From positions 124,001-188,000 of the forward strand of contig NZ_BNAY01000008.1 of assembly GCF_014654365.1 (NCBI RefSeq): a stretch of DNA of 64,000 bases. The letters run 5' to 3'. A program made the position numbers and the translations under genes. The first letter of the stretch is position 1. The number at the start of each line of letters is the position of its first letter. This stretch comes from Amycolatopsis oliviviridis. Its GTDB lineage: Bacteria > Actinomycetota > Actinomycetes > Mycobacteriales > Pseudonocardiaceae. Below the pieces are notes generated by a model. The model worked only from the letters and a program-made list of their open reading frames with translations, was not told the origin of the DNA and did not search any database. This document shows, in pieces, positions 20,591 to 28,177 of the stretch.

Positions 20591-21196
20591 ATGACCAAGC
20601 TGACGCATCGCCTCGCGGGGGTTCTCGAGTCCCTCGCGAGGGCACTTCGCCGCTACTCGCGCGACGACGGCAAGGTGCTGATACTGGGCGGCGTCCGCTC
20701 TGGGAAGTCTCACCACGCCGAGGGCCTCGCGTCCCGCCACCCGCACCTGACCTACGTCGCGCCCGGACTGCCGCCGAGTGCCGAGGATCCCGAATGGGCC
20801 GCCCGGGTGGCCGCGCACCGCGCGCGGCGGCCCGCCAACTGGAAGACGGTCGAGACCACCGACCTGGCCACGGTGCTGCGCACGGCGACGCATCCGCTGC
20901 TCATCGACTGCCTCGGCACCTGGATCAGCCGGGTGCTCGACGAGGTCGGCGCCTGGGAGCAGCGCAAGGGCTGGGAACGGCGGCTCGACGACCGGCTGGA
21001 GGACTTCCTCGCGGCGTGGGCGCAGGCCGACGTGCCGGTGATCGCGGTCAGCAACGAGGTCGGCAGCGGTGTGGTGCCCGCGACGGTGTCCGGACGCGTG
21101 TTCCGTGATGTGCTGGGCGCGTTGAACAACCGGGTGTCCGCCGTGTCCGACCGGACCGTGCTGGTCGTCGCCGGACGGATGCTGGACCTGCCTTAG
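20591..21196 (+). CDS. cobU: Bifunctional adenosylcobinamide kinase / guanylyltransferase
   Basis: From ATG 20591 the protein has 201 residues. The P-loop GGVRSGKS is at 33-40, followed by LTYVAPGLPPSAEDPEWAAR (guanylate-site region with the family's YVA...DPE pattern), a HRARRP block, LLIDCLGTWISR and AVSNEVGSGVVP. It phosphorylates adenosylcobinamide and attaches GMP to give adenosylcobinamide-GDP. The usual His of the guanylylation step is expected in the AHRARRP region (His59 type), which is present. An N-terminal extension of about 30 basic residues before the first strand is longer than in E. coli CobU. It opens the cobU-cobT-cobS operon, divergent from cobD. Confidence 0.94.
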   Translation: MTKLTHRLAGVLESLARALRRYSRDDGKVLILGGVRSGKSHHAEGLASRHPHLTYVAPGLPPSAEDPEWAARVAAHRARRPANWKTVETTDLATVLRTATHPLLIDCLGTWISRVLDEVGAWEQRKGWERRLDDRLEDFLAAWAQADVPVIAVSNEVGSGVVPATVSGRVFRDVLGALNNRVSAVSDRTVLVVAGRMLDLP

Positions 21197-21205
21197 GGAG
21201 TCGTC

Positions 21206-22219
21206 ATGCGTATCGCCACCCCGGACGCCACCGCCGAAGCCGCCGCGCGCGCCAGGCTGGACGGCCTGGTCAAGCCGCTGGGTTCGCTCGGCAGGCTCGA
21301 AGACCTGGCCGCCTGGCTCAGCGCGGCGCACGGCACCGTCCCGCCGCGGCCGCTCGACGACGTCCGCGTGGTCGTTTTCGCCGGGGACCACGGGGTTTCC
21401 GGGATGTCGGCGTATCCGCGCGAGGTCACCGCGGCGATGGTCCGGGTGTTCCTGGCCGGGAAGAGCGGGGTCGGCGTGCTGGCCGCGCAGGCCGGGGCGA
21501 AGGTGCGGGCACTGGACATCGCCGTGGACTGGGACGGCGCGGACGTGCCGGCCGAGGTCCTCGCGCACAAGGTCCGGCGGGGTTCCGGTTCGATCGACGT
21601 CGAGGACGCGCTCGCCGAGGGCGAGGCGCGGACGGCGTTCGAGCACGGGCTGGCGATCGCGGACGAGGAGATCGACGGCGGCGCGGATCTGCTCATCCCC
21701 GGCGACATGGGGATCGGCAACACGACGATCTGCGCGGCCGTGGTCGCTTCGGTGCTCGGTCTTTTCCCGGAAGACGTCGTCGGCACGGGCACCGGGATCG
21801 ACGAGGACGGGCGCGCGCGGAAGCTCGCGGTCGTCGAAGCCGCGTTGATCAGGGCCGGTGCGGTGAAAGACCCCTTCGCACTGCTGACCGCTCTCGGCAG
21901 CGCCTGTCTCGCCGCGACGGCGGGCTTCCTCGTGCAGGCCGCGGTGCGCGGGGTGCCGGTGCTGCTCGACGGCGTGTTCTCCGGGGCCGCGGCGCTCGTC
22001 GCCCGCGAGATCGCGCCGGGCGCCGAGCAGTGGTGGCTGGCCGGGCACCGCTCGACCGAACCTTCGCAGGCGTACGCGTTGAAGGCGCTCGGACTGGAGC
22101 CGATCCTGGACCTCGGGCTGCGGCTCGGCGAGGGCAGCGGCGCCGTGCAGGCGGTGCCGACGTTGCGGGCGGCGCGGGCGATCCTCGCGGACATGGGCCT
22201 GCTGGCGGATCTGGCTTGA
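21206..22219 (+). CDS. cobT: Nicotinate-nucleotide:dimethylbenzimidazole phosphoribosyltransferase
   Basis: The 337-residue protein carries the CobT blocks KPLGSLGRLEDLAAWL, FAGDHGVSGMSAYP, DMGIGNTTICAAV, ALGSACLAATAGFL and the C-terminal RLGEGSGAVQA, whose Glu is the catalytic base. It makes alpha-ribazole phosphate from dimethylbenzimidazole and nicotinate mononucleotide, to be joined to the corrin by CobS. It starts at ATG 21206, 9 nt after cobU, with AGGGAG upstream. The stop TGA is shared with the TTG start of cobS. Confidence 0.96.
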   Translation: MRIATPDATAEAAARARLDGLVKPLGSLGRLEDLAAWLSAAHGTVPPRPLDDVRVVVFAGDHGVSGMSAYPREVTAAMVRVFLAGKSGVGVLAAQAGAKVRALDIAVDWDGADVPAEVLAHKVRRGSGSIDVEDALAEGEARTAFEHGLAIADEEIDGGADLLIPGDMGIGNTTICAAVVASVLGLFPEDVVGTGTGIDEDGRARKLAVVEAALIRAGAVKDPFALLTALGSACLAATAGFLVQAAVRGVPVLLDGVFSGAAALVAREIAPGAEQWWLAGHRSTEPSQAYALKALGLEPILDLGLRLGEGSGAVQAVPTLRAARAILADMGLLADLA

Positions 22220-22962
22220 TCGCCGACGCGCTGAAAATGGCGGTCGGGACCCTGACCACGGTCCGGGTCCCGGCGCCGAAGCTGATCGACCGGCGGGTGG
22301 CGGGCGGCGCGATGGTGCTCGCCCCGCTGGCAGTCGTGCCGCTCGCCGCCGTCGCTTCGGTGATCGTCTTCCTGGGCGACCTGATCGGCTTGCCCGCTTT
22401 CGCGTCGGCCGCGCTCGCGATCGGCGCGGTGGCGCTGAGCAGCCGCGGGCTCCATCTCGACGGGCTCGCCGACACGGCCGACGGGCTCGGCGCCTCCTAC
22501 GACCGCGAACGGGCGCTGGAGGTCATGCGGCGCGGGGATTCCGGGCCGACCGGGGTCGCGACCCTGGTGCTGGTGCTGCTCGTGCAGGTCGGCGCGCTGG
22601 CCGGGGCGATCTCGGCCGGGCACGGGGTCGCGGCGGCCGCGGTCGCGGTCTTCGCCGGACGCGGTGTGCTCTCGCTGTGCTGCGCTCACGGTGTCCCTTC
22701 GGCCCGGCCGGACGGGCTGGGCGCGACCGTCGCCGGTTCGGTGCCGGTGTGGACGGCCGCGGTGGTGTTCGCCGTGCTCGCGGGCGCGGCGGCGCTGGTC
22801 TTTCCGTGGCGGCAAGGGCTGATCGCGGTGGCGCTGGGGTACCTGGCCGCGTCGGCGCTGCTGGCGCGGTGCGTCCAGCGGCTGGGCGGAATCACCGGGG
22901 ACGTGCTCGGGGGCTGCGTCGAGGTGGCCGTCGTGGGTGTTCTGCTCGGCTTGTCGTTCTGA
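22216..22962 (+). CDS. cobS: Adenosylcobinamide-GDP ribazoletransferase (cobalamin synthase)
   Basis: A 248-residue integral membrane protein with the CobS core SSRGLHLDGLADTADGLGAS (the acidic D-G-L-A-D-T site), SYDRERALEVMRRGDSGPTG and about six spans. It condenses adenosylcobinamide-GDP with alpha-ribazole(-phosphate), the last assembly step. The likely start is TTG 22216, overlapping the cobT stop by 4 nt, which keeps the amphipathic IADALKMAVGTLTTVRVP opening expected of the family. ATG 22237 would cut into it. Two hairpins follow the stop. Confidence 0.93.
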   Translation: MIADALKMAVGTLTTVRVPAPKLIDRRVAGGAMVLAPLAVVPLAAVASVIVFLGDLIGLPAFASAALAIGAVALSSRGLHLDGLADTADGLGASYDRERALEVMRRGDSGPTGVATLVLVLLVQVGALAGAISAGHGVAAAAVAVFAGRGVLSLCCAHGVPSARPDGLGATVAGSVPVWTAAVVFAVLAGAAALVFPWRQGLIAVALGYLAASALLARCVQRLGGITGDVLGGCVEVAVVGVLLGLSF

Positions 22963-23046
22963 GGGTCATGAGCGGCAAGGCCGGATATTGGGGGGTAAGG
23001 CAAACATGCCATGCTCGCTCGCGTGCATGTCGGCCCCGGATGTTGT

Positions 23047-23089
23047 GAAAGCCACGTTCGCAACGTTGAAGGTTGTGAACGTGGCTTTC
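23047..23089. terminator. Hairpin after cobS
   Basis: GAAAGCCACGTTC (23047-23059) pairs exactly with GAACGTGGCTTTC (23077-23089); the stem continues inward for four of five positions. It lies 84 nt after cobS, in the convergent gap with the 23235 gene. Confidence 0.6.
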
Positions 23090-23155
23090 GCAGCGCCTCC
23101 GCCGCCCATGAGGCCCGCAATACCTGAGGTGAAGGTCGAGTTCCCTCGGCTGAGC

Positions 23156-23178
23156 CGCGTGAAGGGGGCCTTCACGCG
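23156..23178. terminator. Hairpin after the membrane protein gene
   Basis: CGCGTGAAGG (23156-23165) pairs exactly with CCTTCACGCG (23169-23178) around GGG. A compact two-way terminator candidate between convergent cobS and the 23235 gene. Confidence 0.6.
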
Positions 23179-23234
23179 CGACCGCTGTGACTGCTGGTGC
23201 GTCCGGGGCGGACGTGGCGATCACCGCGGTCCGC

Positions 23235-23861
23235 TCACGAGGAGGCAGGGTCACCGGCCGCGAGTTTCTCGTCGATTTCCGGGATCCAGAAGCACAGTTC
23301 GAGGGTCTTCATCGCGGCCCACAAGCTGAGTTTCCGGGCCTGCGCGACCAAGGTGAGCGACGCGGACAGAAGCAGCACCGCGATCCCTGCGGCGATGAAC
23401 GGATGCTTGCCCGCGAAGATCTCGACGATCGCGGCGACCGCGCCCAACAGCAACGGCGGCGCGCAGTTGCGCACCATCAGCCCGGACGCGCGCAGTCTCG
23501 TGACGTCGACCGCGACCTCCTTGTCGTGCAGTTGCAGCGCGCACAGCAGGAGATGCGTGTTCTCCTTCAGGAACGGGCGGTCCTTGGCGGCGGGCGAGCG
23601 CTGGAGGAACACCTCGACCGGGTTCCGGTCTCGCCTGCGCGGCACGATCCGCTCCAGCGCCTCACCGAGCGGATACGCCAGATAGCCCAGCAGGAAACTC
23701 AGCACCACGATGACGACGACCAGCACCACCGTCGGCACGCCACCGATGCTCGCCGCCGTCAGGATGTGGAGCTTCGCCCCGAGGTAGCCGAAGAACGCGA
23801 CGTACAGCGCGCCGGGGATGGTGTAGGCGAAGAGATCGAAGACGCCGATCACGAAGTTCAC
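23235..23861 (-). CDS. Membrane protein of unknown function
   Basis: I do not recognise the family. From GTG 23861 the protein has 208 residues: a hydrophobic N-terminal region FVIGVFDLFAYTIPGALYVA, a second pair of spans (VPTVVLVVVIVVLSFLLGYL), a cytoplasmic stretch with RRRDRNPVEVFLQR, and two more spans near 145-185 (LLLGAVAAIVEIFAG, AAGIAVLLLSASLTLVA). The phrase 'FDLFAYTIPGALY' resembles the start of small predicted membrane proteins that follow defence or signalling genes, but this is weak. ATG 23942 is an alternative start; it would overlap the MerR gene by 35 nt and add 27 polar residues. It lies 46 nt after the MerR gene on the same strand and may share its transcript. Confidence 0.65.
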   Translation of the reverse strand: MNFVIGVFDLFAYTIPGALYVAFFGYLGAKLHILTAASIGGVPTVVLVVVIVVLSFLLGYLAYPLGEALERIVPRRRDRNPVEVFLQRSPAAKDRPFLKENTHLLLCALQLHDKEVAVDVTRLRASGLMVRNCAPPLLLGAVAAIVEIFAGKHPFIAAGIAVLLLSASLTLVAQARKLSLWAAMKTLELCFWIPEIDEKLAAGDPASS

Positions 23862-23907
23862 CGGCTCATCCAACCATCTCGCGCGCGATATGCCGTCGGA
23901 ATCGGAG

Positions 23908-24294
23908 CTATCGCACGCGGGCCTCGGCGACTTCGTCGGCATGCGGGACGGTCGCGGCGATGATGCCGTCCAGTACGTCCCGGGTCGCCGTCATCTCGTC
24001 GATCGCGGTACTGATCCTTTCCCGCTCCCGGTACAGCTCGGGCAGCAGATCGGCGCAGGCGGGCGCCAGGCCGTTCCCCAGATCGACCATGCACGGCAAC
24101 ACTCCGGCGATGGTGGCGGTGCTCAGCCCGGCGGACAGCAGTGTGCGGATGTTGCGCACCCGCCCGACATCCTGTTCCGAATACTCGCGGTAGCCACTTG
24201 CCCTGCGCACCGGATGCAGAAGGTCCTGTTCCTCGTAGTAGCGAAGCAGCCGCTCCCGCACACCGGTCCGCCGTACCAGCTCCCCGATCCTCAT
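23908..24294 (-). CDS. MerR-family transcriptional regulator
   Basis: A 128-residue regulator from ATG 24294. The N-terminal winged helix reads MRIGELVRRTGVRERLLRYY then EEQDLLHPVRRASGYREYSEQDV, the classical MerR pattern. A long dimerisation helix follows (ELYRERERISTAIDEMTATR). There is no C-terminal effector domain and no Cys pair like that of metal sensors; the only two Cys are in GVLPCMVDLGNGLAPACADL. It is divergent from the imine-reductase-like gene, and the 63-nt gap contains a MerR-type promoter with a palindrome, so it very likely controls that gene and itself. Confidence 0.9.
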   Translation of the reverse strand: MRIGELVRRTGVRERLLRYYEEQDLLHPVRRASGYREYSEQDVGRVRNIRTLLSAGLSTATIAGVLPCMVDLGNGLAPACADLLPELYRERERISTAIDEMTATRDVLDGIIAATVPHADEVAEARVR

Positions 24295-24319
24295 GAAACA
24301 ACCTTTACACGATCGGGAG

Positions 24320-24350
24320 TTGACTCTCACATCGATGTGAGACTTTAGCC
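24320..24350 (+). promoter_or_regulatory. MerR-type promoter with palindromic operator
   Basis: A -35 TTGACT (24320-24325) is followed directly by the perfect 16-bp palindrome CTCACATCGATGTGAG (24326-24341) and then a -10-like TTTAGC/TTAGCC (24344-24350). The spacer is 18-19 nt, the stretched geometry on which MerR proteins act by twisting DNA. Transcription would begin within a few bases of the ATG at 24358, so the mRNA may be leaderless. Confidence 0.7.
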
Positions 24351-24357
24351 TTTCGCC

Positions 24358-25242
24358 ATGACCGAACAAAAATCTCCCGTGACCGTCGTCGGGCTCGGCC
24401 CGATGGGTACGGCTCTCGCAGGCACGCTGCTCGACCGAGGCCATGAAGTGACCGTCTGGAACCGTTCCCCCGGCAAGGCCGCTCCCCTGGTGGCGAAAGG
24501 CGCCCGGCAGGCGAGCGACATCGCGGACGCGGTGTCCGCGAGCGGGCTGCTCGTGGTCTGCCTCGCCGACTACGACGCCCTGTACTCCGCGCTGGCACCG
24601 GCCGGAGAAGCGTTACGCGCCCGTGTGGTGGTGAACCTGAATTCCGGCACGCCGAAGGAGGCGAACGAGGCCCTCCGCTGGGCCGAGCACCACGGAGCGG
24701 GCTATCTCGACGGCGCCATCATGGTTCCTCCGGCGATGGTCGGCCACCCCGGCTCGGTCTTCCTCTACAGCGGTTCGGCCGAGGTTTTCGCAGCGCACAA
24801 GGACACGCTGGCCGAGATGGGCGACCCGACCTATTTGGGCACGGAACCGGGCCTGGCGGTGCTGTACAACACCGCACTGCTGAGCATGATGTATTCGTCG
24901 CTGAACGGTTTCCTGCACGCCGCCGCGCTGGTCGGCAGCGCCGGGGTCGCGGCGACCGAGTTCACGAAGCTCGCCGTGGACTGGTTTCTGCCTTCGGTGA
25001 TCGGCGGAATCATCAAGGCCCAGGCGCCCACCATCGACGAAGGCGCGTACCCCGAGGACGCCGGTCCCCTGGAAATGAACATCACGACGCTGAAGCACAT
25101 CATCGGAACCAGCGAGGAGCAGGGCGTGGACACCGAGATCCCGTTCCGGAACAAGGAACTGCTGGAGAAGGCGGCCGCGGCCGGATTCGGCAAGAGCAGC
25201 TACACCTCGGTGATCGAAGTCCTCAAGCGGGCGGCTGCCTGA
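24358..25242 (+). CDS. NAD(P)-dependent oxidoreductase, imine reductase / beta-hydroxyacid dehydrogenase family
   Basis: A 294-residue protein with Rossmann motif GLGPMG (12-17), the NADP-type NRSPGKA after strand 2, VVVNLNSGTPKEA and the helical C-terminal dimer domain. YLDGAIMVPPAMVGHPGSVFLYSG is characteristic of imine reductases, where the beta-hydroxyacid dehydrogenase lysine is absent. I see no GXXGXGXXXK block, which supports imine reductase over 3-hydroxyisobutyrate dehydrogenase. It probably reduces a cyclic imine or an iminium with NADPH; the natural substrate is unknown. It is controlled by the divergent MerR gene. Its last 20 nt overlap the convergent end of cobC. Confidence 0.85.
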   Translation: MTEQKSPVTVVGLGPMGTALAGTLLDRGHEVTVWNRSPGKAAPLVAKGARQASDIADAVSASGLLVVCLADYDALYSALAPAGEALRARVVVNLNSGTPKEANEALRWAEHHGAGYLDGAIMVPPAMVGHPGSVFLYSGSAEVFAAHKDTLAEMGDPTYLGTEPGLAVLYNTALLSMMYSSLNGFLHAAALVGSAGVAATEFTKLAVDWFLPSVIGGIIKAQAPTIDEGAYPEDAGPLEMNITTLKHIIGTSEEQGVDTEIPFRNKELLEKAAAAGFGKSSYTSVIEVLKRAAA

Positions 25243-26242
25243 CCTCGGCAAGGGCGGCCAGGAAGCGGTCCACCGTCTCCCGGTCCCGGACGGCGATCCG
25301 CAGGTACCGCGAGTCCAGCCCCGGGAATGTGTCCCCGCGCCGGACCGCGAAGCCCTTCTCCCGCAACCGTTCCCGGACGCCGTCCGCGCCGGGGAGGCGC
25401 ACGAGCACGAACGGTCCCCGCGGCTCCCCCAGCACCTCGACGTCCAGCTCGGTCAGGCCCGACACCAGGTACTCCCGGTCCGATTCCGCCGCGGCCGCCA
25501 GCTTTTCGGCTTCCTCCAGTGCCGCCGGACGGCAGCACGCCACCACGGCGACGGCGGCGAGCGAGGACACCGACCAGGGTGGCTGGACCGCGCGCAGACT
25601 GTCCACAACGGACTCTTCCGCCAGGACGTAGCCGGCGCGCAGCCCGGCGATGCCCCAGGTTTTCGTCAGGCTCCGCAGGACGGCGAAACCGGGTTGCCCC
25701 GCAACGCTTTCGGACTCGCCGGGAACGGCGTCGAGGAAGGCTTCGTCGACGACGACCAAGCGGCCCGGACGTCGCAGGGCGAGCAGATCGGCGGCCGGAT
25801 GCAGCACCGAAGTAGGGTTCGTCGGGTTCCCGACGTAGACCAGGTCCGCGTCTTCCGGGACGCCGCCCAGCCGGAAACCGTCGTCAGCGGACAGCAGGAC
25901 CCGGTGCACCGAATGACCGGCCGCGCGCAGAGCGGCTTCGGGTTCGGTGAACTGCGGATGCACGACCACCGCGCGCGAAGGCCGCAACGCCGTGGCCAGC
26001 AGTGTGAAGGCCTCAGCCGCGCCCGAAGTCACCAGCACCTGGGACTCCGGCAGACCGTGCCGAGCGGCCACCGCCGACACAGCGGCGGTGACGTCGGGAT
26101 ACGCGGCCAGGTCGTCCAGGGCCGCCGCCAGTTCGGCGCGCAGCCAGGCGGGCGGCGCCGGGAGCCGGACGTTGACCGCCAGGTCGACGAGCCCTTCGCC
26201 GACCTCACGGTCCCCGTGGTGCCAGAGGTCGTAGTCAGCCAT
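25223..26242 (-). CDS. cobC: Threonine-phosphate decarboxylase / cobalamin aminotransferase-like protein
   Basis: A 339-residue class I/II PLP enzyme of the histidinol-phosphate-aminotransferase fold. The substrate entry LAVNVRLPAPPAWL, the TSGAAEAF cofactor loop, VYVGNPTNPTSVL, VVVDEAFLD and the PLP lysine in RSLTKTWGIAGLRAGY are visible. CobC/CobD-type enzymes decarboxylate threonine phosphate to aminopropanol phosphate, the linker added by CobD. The gene context (overlapping cobB by 8 nt at the end of a cob operon) argues for this role over histidinol phosphate transamination. Its 3' end overlaps the convergent imine-reductase gene by 20 nt. Confidence 0.9.
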   Translation of the reverse strand: MADYDLWHHGDREVGEGLVDLAVNVRLPAPPAWLRAELAAALDDLAAYPDVTAAVSAVAARHGLPESQVLVTSGAAEAFTLLATALRPSRAVVVHPQFTEPEAALRAAGHSVHRVLLSADDGFRLGGVPEDADLVYVGNPTNPTSVLHPAADLLALRRPGRLVVVDEAFLDAVPGESESVAGQPGFAVLRSLTKTWGIAGLRAGYVLAEESVVDSLRAVQPPWSVSSLAAVAVVACCRPAALEEAEKLAAAAESDREYLVSGLTELDVEVLGEPRGPFVLVRLPGADGVRERLREKGFAVRRGDTFPGLDSRYLRIAVRDRETVDRFLAALAEVRQPPA

Positions 26243-27569
26243 GAGCGTGGACCGCGGCGGCGAACCGCTCGGCGAGTTCGGGGTAGCCCGCCCAGTGGAC
26301 GTGCAGGTACGACGCGTGCAGCGACGCCGACGCGAAGCCGTCGGGCGTCCGGTCCCATCCCCAGGCCGGGGTCGGGCCGCTCCCGGGTTCGACGATCGTG
26401 CGGTGGAACTCGTGCCCGGTGACGCGCTGCCCGGCCACGGTCAGCACGGTGTCCGCGGGTGAGAAAGCCTTGCGGTAGCCGAGTTTCCCGCGTTTGGTCA
26501 TGGTGGCCGAGGCGTCGAGGACGCCGGTCATCGGCATCCCGTCGATGTCCTGGCACAGGTACAACAGTCCGGCGCATTCGGCGACGACGGGCATTCCGTC
26601 GCCGACCGCGCGGGCCACCGCCGTCCGCAACGGGACGTTCGACGACAGCTCTTCGGCGTGCACCTCGGGAAAGCCGCCGCCGAAGTACAGACCGGCGCAA
26701 CCCTCGGGAAGTTCCTTGTCCTGCAACGGATCCACTTCGACGACGTCGACGCCGGCGGCGGCCAGCAGTTCGTCGGCCTCGGTGTAGCGGAACGTGAACG
26801 CCGGACCGGCCGCGACGGCGACGACTGAACGCCGTCCCTCGTGCGCGAGCGTAGGCCGCCAAGGCTCGCCCGAAAGCCGAGGCGCCGAGCGCGCGACCTG
26901 GACGACGGCGCCGAGATCGACGCCCTCGCTGATCCATCCGGCCAGTTCCGGCAGCAGCCGCTCCGACTCGCTCGCCCGCTCCGCCGCCGGGACCAGGCCC
27001 AGGTGACGGCTGGGCGCGTGGATCTCTTCGTTGCGGTACAACGTTCCCAGCAGCGGGACGCCGGTCGCTTCCAGCGCGGTGACGATCTCGTCCGCGTGCC
27101 GCTGCGAGCCCAGTTTGTTGAGGATGACGCCGGCGAGCCGGACGCGGGTGTCGTACTGCGCGAAGCCGAGCACGGTCGCGGCGACACTGCGCGACGCCGC
27201 CGAGGCGTCCACGACCAGCACGACCGGGGCGTCCAGCAGCCGCGCGACATGCGCCGTCGAGGCGTACCCCTCGGTGCCCAGCGCCCCGTCGAACAGGCCC
27301 ATCACGCCTTCGATGATCGCGATGTCGGCCCCGGCGGAACCGTGCCGCAGCAACGGGATCAGCCGGTCTTCACCTTGCAGGAACGGATCGAGGTTGCGGG
27401 CGGGCCGCCCGGTGGCCAGCGCGTGGTAGCTCGGGTCGATGAAGTCGGGGCCGACCTTGTGCCCGGACACCTTCAGCCCCCGCGCGCGCAACGCCGCCAT
27501 GAGGCCCGCGGCGATCGTGGTCTTGCCGTGCCCGGACCCGGGCGCGGCGATGACCACGCGATTCACCAT
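26235..27569 (-). CDS. cobB: Cobyrinic acid (hydrogenobyrinic acid) a,c-diamide synthase
   Basis: A 444-residue protein from ATG 27569. The N-terminal ATPase domain has AAPGSGHGKTTIAAGL as P-loop, HKVGPDFIDPSYHALATGRP and EGVMGLFDG. The C-terminal glutamine amidotransferase domain has nucleophile Cys332 (VVAECAGLLYL) and a final LHASYLHVHWAGYPE with the catalytic His. In the oxygen-dependent route it amidates the a and c side chains of hydrogenobyrinic acid before cobalt insertion. The frame is open upstream, but conserved sequence begins at MVNRVVIAAPGSG, and this start overlaps the cobO stop by 7 nt. Confidence 0.95.
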   Translation of the reverse strand: MVNRVVIAAPGSGHGKTTIAAGLMAALRARGLKVSGHKVGPDFIDPSYHALATGRPARNLDPFLQGEDRLIPLLRHGSAGADIAIIEGVMGLFDGALGTEGYASTAHVARLLDAPVVLVVDASAASRSVAATVLGFAQYDTRVRLAGVILNKLGSQRHADEIVTALEATGVPLLGTLYRNEEIHAPSRHLGLVPAAERASESERLLPELAGWISEGVDLGAVVQVARSAPRLSGEPWRPTLAHEGRRSVVAVAAGPAFTFRYTEADELLAAAGVDVVEVDPLQDKELPEGCAGLYFGGGFPEVHAEELSSNVPLRTAVARAVGDGMPVVAECAGLLYLCQDIDGMPMTGVLDASATMTKRGKLGYRKAFSPADTVLTVAGQRVTGHEFHRTIVEPGSGPTPAWGWDRTPDGFASASLHASYLHVHWAGYPELAERFAAAVHAHG

Positions 27570-28177
27570 TCGATGCCTCGCTGGCCTTTTTGCCCGGCGT
27601 CCATCGGGTGCTTCACCTTGGTCATCTCGGTGACCAGATCCGCCGCCTCGATCAGCTCCGGCGGCGCGTACCGGCCGGTGATCACCACGTGCTGGTGTCC
27701 CGGGCGCCCGATCAGCGTCGAGACGACGTCGTCCACTTCGAGCCAGCCCCATTTCAGCAGGTAGCTGAACTCGTCGAGGACGTAGAAGTCGTGGGTTTCG
27801 GCGGCGAGACGGCGTTTGATCTCGGCCCAGCCCTCGCGGGCGTTGGCGGCGTGGTCCTCCTCGGACCCGGACTTGCGCGCCCAGCTCCAGCCTTCGCCCA
27901 TCTTGTGCCACTCGACAGCGCCGCCCTGGCCGGTGTCCTCATGCAGCTTGCCGAGAGCGCGGAACGCGGCTTCCTCGCCGACGCGCCATTTCGCCGACTT
28001 CACGAACTGGAACACACCGATCGACCAGCCCTGGTTCCACGCGCGCAACGCCATCCCGAACGCGGCCGTGGACTTCCCCTTCATCTCGCCGGTGTTGACG
28101 GCGAGCAAGGGCCGGTTGCGACGCTGGCGGGTGGTGAGCCCGTCGTTCGGCACGATCTCCGGTTTGCCCTGCGGCAT
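27563..28177 (-). CDS. cobO: Cob(I)yrinic acid a,c-diamide adenosyltransferase, CobO/BtuR type
   Basis: A 204-residue protein with the CobA/CobO P-loop NTGEMKGKSTAAFGMALRA near residue 28, FQFVKSAKWRVGEEAAF, the ATP/corrin loop KMGEGWSWARKSG and VLDEFSYLLKWGWLEVDDVV. It transfers the adenosyl group of ATP to cobalt(I) of cobyrinic diamide. The start ATG 28177 shares one base with the stop TAA of the chelatase gene, so translation is probably coupled. cobB follows with a 7-nt overlap. Confidence 0.96.
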   Translation of the reverse strand: MPQGKPEIVPNDGLTTRQRRNRPLLAVNTGEMKGKSTAAFGMALRAWNQGWSIGVFQFVKSAKWRVGEEAAFRALGKLHEDTGQGGAVEWHKMGEGWSWARKSGSEEDHAANAREGWAEIKRRLAAETHDFYVLDEFSYLLKWGWLEVDDVVSTLIGRPGHQHVVITGRYAPPELIEAADLVTEMTKVKHPMDAGQKGQRGIEW

